64,000 nucleotides of DNA from contig JAJVDF010000029.1 of NCBI GenBank assembly GCA_022410635.1, positions 647,828 to 711,827 of the forward strand. Direction: 5' to 3'. Every line of letters begins with the position of its first letter. Position 1 is the stretch's first letter. The notes under the pieces are model-generated. The model had not been told where the DNA came from. It saw nothing but the letters and a program-made list of their open reading frames with translations, and did no database searches. This document shows, piece by piece, positions 58,504 through 64,000 of the stretch. The position numbers and the translations under genes are program-made. The stretch comes from Tretioscincus oriximinensis (lineage: Eukaryota > Chordata > Lepidosauria > Squamata > Gymnophthalmidae).

Positions 58504-58782
58504 CAGTGCTTTTTTTCCAGAAAAAAAGGTGACGGTACTAACGCCGGCAAGGGGGGGGCGGCATTAGTACTGTGGGGGGGCGGGGGGGGGCGGTACTAAC
58601 CTGCCCCCCCGGTTAGTACCGGGGGCGGGGGGCGGTGTTAGCGAGGGCGGGGGGGGCAGGGGGCGGTGTTAGCGGCGGCGGCCACTGCTGCCGCCCCCCA
58701 CCGCTAACGCCGCCCCCCCGCCCGCCTAAATAAAAGGTGCCGGTACTGCGTTCCGGCACGTTCNGGCACAAAAAAAGCCCTG
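58504..58782. mobile_element. GC-rich hAT miniature (279 bp) with 8-bp target duplication
   Basis: Ends CAGTGCTTTTTTT and (inverted) CAGGGCTTTTTTT. Flanks GCTATACT (58496-58503) and GCTACACT (58783-58790) match at 7 of 8. The interior is an array of GGTACTAAC/GTTAGTACC and GGCGGTGTTAGC blocks separated by G or C runs, so it can fold into several hairpins and G-quadruplexes. Confidence 0.75.
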
Positions 58783-58790
58783 GCTACACT

Positions 58791-59905
58791 TAGATTCTTT
58801 GTGCAGTAGGCCTTATTCTGTTTGAGGAAGGAATATAAGAACCTGCTGTCCATGTGCCACTAGGCCCAGAAAGGACCTGACCCAGAACATCATGTGGACA
58901 GAAGGCCCAGAAACAGAATAAGACGTAATATAGAAAGGGCTTTGAGCTTTTGTTAGAAAAAAAATCTTTATTCTTCTAGCTTCTTTGGTTTAATTTTATT
59001 CTTTCATTTATTGATGTTCTTTGCATATAGTTAGCCAAGGGTTCTTTNTGGATCTGGGAATGTAATGTAAAAGTTTTAAATAACACAACAGTTATTTTTT
59101 AGTTCTCATTAATTATTTTATCTAACATTCTATCCTTCTTTTTTGAGATGGACCTTCCGCATAAGCTTACACAAAACCAGCCATTCTGTAAAGAAGTTGC
59201 CTAAGGACTACGTAACACATTCCCGTATTTGAAGTAATTGCTCTTCTTTCGTCAGTGCAATTTCAAGTCAGTGTGCAAATGCTGACTTCCTTGATCAGAC
59301 AGGTATATAAGACTAGAAAGATAAAGTCTAACCGAGGAGAAAAAAGCAGTAAGTGTACCCTTTAGATGGATTTAACAAAAAAGTCTGCTTGCCTATTATT
59401 ATTTGTGAACCACAAGATGGCAGCACTACCCCATTCTATTTCAGCTTGGTTTTGTTTTAATCCAAGTGTTCATTTTCTGTGGCCTTTCAGGCTTAAGGCA
59501 AGGTGGAGAATTCAGTCAGGAGTAAAAATAATAATAAAAAAGTAATTGAGAGAAAAGTTAATGTGAATTACCAAGCATTAAAGGAGACCAAATGAAAACG
59601 AGGATCAATAAAACATCTACCTTTCCGGATCTTCTCTTGATCAGAGGCAATCTTTGGATAAGTACAAAAAAATTTGCAAAAGACAAGAGGGAATAAACTC
59701 ATTTTTATTTTTTTAGAACACACCAGCTATATCCCTAAAGTGATTTTAGTAGACTTGGCTTATCACAGCTATCTGGAATCCAAGTACACAATGCCATAAG
59801 CCCTTGAAAAAAAATGAAATTCAGCTCTCAAGAACATTGTGAACCCTAATGGAAGACAGAGATCATGAACAGAGAAGGGTACTAGTCTTATATAGTGAGA
59901 CCCTG
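58791..59905. other. Unassigned segment
   Basis: CTCF-like CCACAAGATGGCAG at 59410-59423 (one mismatch to the core). Nothing else recognised. Confidence 0.3.
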
Positions 59906-60078
59906 TTTGGTGTTGTGGTTAGAGTATTGATCTCTTAACTGGTAGCTTCCTNGTTTGAGTCTGCAATCCTCCATGGTTACTAGTCACAGTTTTTCAGGAC
60001 TCTCTTAGCCCCACCTACTTCACAAGATGTCTGTTGTGAAGAGAAGAACAGAAGATTATATTAGTAGCTTTATCATCA
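59906..60078 (+). repeat. tRNA-derived CORE-type SINE
   Basis: TGTTGTGGTTAGAGTATTGA head, CCCCACCTACTTCACAAGAT core 3' half, TATCATCATCATC tail. The CTGGGTGACC core segment is deleted. Confidence 0.65.
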
Positions 60079-60082
60079 TCAT

Positions 60083-60137
60083 CATTAATTATTAATTATT
60101 ATTATTATTAATTATTAATTATTATTATTATTATTAC
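60083..60137. repeat. (ATT)n/AATT microsatellite
   Basis: ATT repeats interrupted by AATTATTAATT. Confidence 0.8.
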
Positions 60138-61110
60138 CACCAGTCAGCACTACCTATTCACCTACTTCTTCTCTTTGGCCCTAAATTATACAACTGCCTG
60201 GATTATTTATTTATAAAAAAAGGGGGAAAGAGAAAAAAGTCCATTATACCATTTTTAAAAATAGCAGTAGCTGCTAGCAACACCAGATCATTCAATTTCT
60301 AAATAGTCTTTGTGCGCTTGAATACTTTGGGCAAAAAATGCTAAAAATATTTCCTCAACTCTTTCTAGTTGAACATACTATGTATTTCATTAAACAAATG
60401 TTACTTCTCTACCAGGTTTTGTGGGCAGGTCTTTTGGTGCCAACAAACAGTCCTCATTTCTGAAGAACAGGTCTGAAAAACAGAGAAACAGGTTATGAAC
60501 AGGAATGGAAAGCAGAAAATCTGGTTTGATAACTGTTTTTCCTGGTTTTTGGTCCCATTTTTCAGGACTGTTGGCTGGGGCAAATGGAAAGACACTTTAG
60601 AAGCATGGAGATAATTTATTATTAAAAAACAAATGAAAGAAACACTTGTTTTAAACTTAAAAAACCTGTCAATGATTTGTCGGCCATCTTGGGGTCGACA
60701 TAGTGAGGATTTGCTTCTCATCCCTCCTAATTCCCATTTTCTTTTTCTCTGGGACAATTTTGGATCCTCAAATCTTGGTGTCCCAAGTCAGCAGTTCCGT
60801 TGACTTTCCACTAGAGCAGATTTTATTTGCATTGGGATATTGAAAGATAACACACTGGCCCTAACTTGCATCTTTGAGGACTTTTCTTCACTAGATTTCA
60901 GATTATATTCTGAAATAGGGATTTGTCATCTACATGTTGGTGAAGACTACTGCAGGTGCCAAGTAGGCTTACCACGAAATGCACTAGAATGCAGATGGTA
61001 GATCCTCACTCTGATATAATACAGAAAAAGATCCAGTACAGAAAAGTCCCAAGAGCCTGATATTTATCCTGAGAAAACCTATCTATGAGACAAATTAGCA
61101 CTAAATAAAT
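60138..61110. other. Unassigned segment
   Basis: No repeat or exon recognised. Confidence 0.3.
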
Positions 61111-61204
61111 AAATAGATGATGATTATGATGATGATGGTGATGTTGATGGTGGTGATGATGGTGGTGATGATGGTGATGATGATGGTGATGATGATGATG
61201 ATGG
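61111..61204. repeat. (GAT)n/(GGT) imperfect microsatellite
   Basis: ATGATGATG and GGTGATGATGG trinucleotide array of about 90 bp. Confidence 0.9.
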
Positions 61205-61646
61205 AGTCACTCAGCAAAATATTTCTCCTTCTCAGTAGGAACTCTGAAGGCACATTTCAATGGAATAGCATGGGGGAAGAGACGGATCTGTGTTTAGAAA
61301 AGGCTGCCAATTTAGAAGTGCAACTCTAGACAATTCTATTGAACGCAATTATATGGTGGGAGCAGAAGCCTTATTCAAATTTGCAGCTGTTTCATTGCAG
61401 TGGTTTCTAACCAACAAATTAGACATGCACGAATGTACATTGTTTGGTGACAAACATAAAACTGAGAATTGGAGAAAAGTGAGAAAAGAAAAAAAATGTC
61501 ATCCTATTTTCTTCCCTTTTCTTACCACACATGTTTTATAAATACTTTATATCCCTTTATTTAGGAATGTACGCACTGGATCTAATTTACAGTTTAAAGN
61601 GATCTTTTAAAATAGGAGGCAGAGAACATCCTGTATGACCAATTTG

Positions 61647-61660
61647 CCACCAGATGGCAG
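61647..61660 (+). promoter_or_regulatory. CTCF-like core motif
   Basis: CCACCAGATGGCAG matches CCASYAGRKGGCRS at all 14 positions. Function not shown. Confidence 0.4.
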
Positions 61661-61917
61661 CATTCAAGCACTTCGGTAACGGGATTTCCACTCTTCTTCC
61701 AGTGATGCTTTATATTTTTACTACACCTTTAGACATTGGTTAGTAATAATAAAAGATTGATTCAAATATTGCTAGTCTCACATTTAAAATAAAGCTAAAA
61801 TAAATAAATGCAGTATAGATGATTTTTAATTTAATTTTTTAAAAGTAACTTTTTTCTTTCCTTACTAAGAATGCTGAAAAAAGGGACTAAAGGATTCCAC
61901 TTGGGGACTACTACTTG

Positions 61918-62279
61918 GGCAGGTACGGATAGCTCAGTCACTAAGGAATCCGTCTCTATTTTGAGAGATTGGGTTTCGAAGCCCTGTGTGGGACGTGGGG
62001 AGGGATGAGCACCTTCCACTGGCCTGTAACTCTAGCCAACCCAGCTATTCGAAAGCATGAATTGCAAGAAATTTCAACTGACTGCAAGTAGATACGTAGG
62101 AACCACCAGAGCCTGGTGGGGAAGGTAGAATGGAAGCCTTCGGGCAAAAATACCCTTGTAAGCCGCTTTGAGTCCCTTTGAAAGGTGAGAAAAGCGGGGT
62201 ATAAGAACCCAGTTCTTCTTCTTCTTCCTTCTTCCTTCTTTCTTCTTTCTTCTTTCTTCTTCTTCTTCTTCTTCTTCTT

Positions 62280-62315
<36 letters not shown>

Positions 62316-62316
62316 A
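61918..62316 (+). repeat. tRNA-derived SINE with TTC and TAC tails
   Basis: Head GGTACGGATAGCTCAGTCAC, B-box-like GGTTTCGAAGCCC, body ending AAAAGCGGGGTATAAGAACC, then TTC/CTTT-rich tail (62216-62280) and (TAC)n (62281-62316). The only + strand copy of this family. Confidence 0.8.
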
Positions 62317-63123
62317 TGAACTGGGGCATAATGGGGTTTTCTCCAATGGACAAAAATGCTGATCCCAAGTGAGATGATTTCACTGCAAAAAAAACAAAAA
62401 CAGAGTAGGAATCATAGGGACATGTAGTCACTGCCCTTTTCAGTGTAGCCTTATTAGTTGTGCAGACCTTGCCCATGATAGCAGTAGTAAGATTCATAAA
62501 GGGAACCATGGGAAAGAAGAGCAGGAATGATTTTCCAGTGCCAAGGATGCTAGAACCAGAAATGGGCACAAGTTGTGGTTTCTTGAATAATGGGGCTTAT
62601 GGGAAACCTTGTCTGTAAGATCTGTACAGCAAAGGAACCGTTCACCCATGGAGGTGGTCAATTCTTTATCTCTGGTAGCGTACATAAGAACTAGAGGGTC
62701 ACATTTACTTTAAAAAAAGTTTTATTAAACATACAGCATCAGGGACACCAAAACCAACAAAACAATAAACAAAACAGTAAACTGTACAATACAGTATTCA
62801 AAACAGATACATTCCAAAATCCTCCCTCCCTCTTCCACAAGGTTATCAGTTATCANAAAACTATTAATTATAAATACCTTGTAAACTTATTTGTATCTTC
62901 ATACGGTTTTTCCTTTCTATATTTAGGTTCTGATCACAAATTAATTGTTTTTGCCATTTTCTTTTCATTGTTACCTTCCTGTTTCCTTCAAGATTAAAAA
63001 GAAAGACTTTCATTTACTTTCTCAAAGACGGAAAAGGGTTGGAGGTGATGATCCTTCCTGCCTACATTACTATCCCACAATTCTGGGTTCTTAATTCAGA
63101 ATATCCCCAAGTGTCCCTAGAAG
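62317..63123. other. Unassigned segment
   Basis: No gene or repeat recognised. Confidence 0.3.
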
Positions 63124-63590
63124 AACATAAGAGGAGCCTGTGAAACGGGCCGCAGCCCATCTAGTCCAGCAGTCTGTCTTACTCAGAGGCCCACCAATTG
63201 CATCTGAGCAGTCTGAACAGAAGAAGAGAAAATCCTCACCTATTCTCGACTCCCTGCAAATGATATTTCACGAGTACTGCCTGTTGCTCCATCCTGGAGG
63301 CAGTTTCAAAAGATCCACCCTGGTAACTATACCCCTGGTGTCAATAAAGCTGTCTAATCCTGTCTTAAAGCTATCCAGGCTGCTANCCACCACCACCTCG
63401 TTCTAGAAGTAAATTCCACAGGCCGATGACCTTCTGGATGAAAAAAATATCTTTCTTTTGTCTGTTCTCACTCTTCTGCCCATTAGTTTCAAGGAGTGCC
63501 CCCTGATCCTAGTGTATTTTTTCTCTATTCACCTTATCCACCCCGTGCATGATTTTATACACTTCAATTAGAATAAGTGAGAACTTTGTA
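63124..63590 (-). repeat. CR1-type LINE 3' portion
   Basis: GAACATAAGAGGAGCCTGTG, AGAGGCCCACCAATTGCATC, CCATCCTGGAGGCAG, then AGTTTCAAGGAGTGCCCCCT and GCATGATTTTATACACTTCA: a long copy of the 3' region in minus orientation. Confidence 0.8.
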
Positions 63591-64000
63591 ACCCATCTTT
63601 CCCTAACAGTTTTGCTGTGTTAAGCAGCACTCAGCAGAAGGAGGAAATAAGGAAGAAAAAAAAAATAACCATTACGAAAACCAAATAAAACAGACATCAC
63701 AATGACAGGAGTGTTGGGAATTAGTTCTAAAAACTTCTTTTAATCAATAAGGAAAGGAAGGGCCACCTTGTTCCTGACATCTCTTCCTTAATACCACCCT
63801 CTCCTTAGGCCTTCGGACAGAACACTTATCTAACTCATATGTTGCAGAGTGTGCCAAAGCTAATGTTAAGATATTATTAAGTCTTTGTTCATTTTCAGCA
63901 GTGGCGGGGGGAATAACTTGAGGATGGATGATATTTATTTACCTAACAGGTCACCATGTTCTATTGTGGATTCCCGTACTGCTGTGTAAACAGCATCTCA
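63591..64000. other. Unassigned segment at the window end
   Basis: Nothing recognised; probably KCNK17 intron 2. Confidence 0.3.

Noticed and set aside
61918..61995. tRNA gene suggested by A- and B-box-like sequences
   Set aside because: It is the head of a SINE, with several mismatches to a cloverleaf and the SINE body attached. The same holds for 43.7, 50.4 and 51.4 kb.
62045..62569. 174-codon minus-strand frame
   Set aside because: Mostly antisense of a SINE and its TTC/TAC tail.

Overview
The window is a piece of vertebrate nuclear DNA, most likely from a squamate reptile (lizard or gecko grade). The genes have vertebrate exon-intron structure with GT-AG junctions. The repeat mix of CR1, L2-like, L1-like and RTE/BovB-like LINEs, tRNA-derived SINEs, hAT and Tc1/mariner miniatures and Penelope-like tails is typical of lepidosaurs. 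Scattered single Ns and one 317-base gap (52475-52791) mark it as draft assembly. The species cannot be named from the sequence.

All genes lie on the + strand. (1) At 2515-7731 are the last coding exons of a kinesin-9 gene that I read as KIF6: two clear exons (2515-2592, 3594-3700) and a very short probable terminal exon (7715-7731). (2) At 25039-44119 is a complete five-exon two-pore-domain potassium channel, KCNK16 (TALK-1), 294 residues, with every junction in phase. (3) From 49103 onward is a second K2P gene, KCNK17 (TALK-2). Exon 1 sits in a CpG-rich promoter and exon 2 is at 53710-53821; the remaining exons are not found before the window ends. The order KIF6 - KCNK16 - KCNK17 on one strand matches the mammalian arrangement, so this is a conserved block. 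The two channel genes share intron phases, as expected of tandem duplicates.

The rest is intergenic or intronic and dominated by repeats. 1-24 kb holds KIF6 introns and 3' flank, degraded LINEs, a possible DIRS-like relic (11.9-14.6 kb), several palindromic miniature elements and a 26-bp-stem hairpin (18469-18541). KCNK16 introns hold CR1 (27.1-29.0 kb) and L1 (30.8-33.8 kb) material with nested miniatures. The KCNK17 promoter carries a 72-bp minisatellite. Its intron 1 has a long TTC tract running into the gap, and its intron 2 has inverted SINEs, a ~90-bp minisatellite and a GC-rich hAT miniature.

The most unusual observation is a repeat family (1.0, 15.5, 39.9, 50.9 and 51.8 kb) whose 3' end carries a hammerhead-ribozyme-like core. 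Three of its copies are inserted as head-to-head foldbacks, two of them with clear target-site duplications. All homology calls are from memory of the families and by eye; no search was run.
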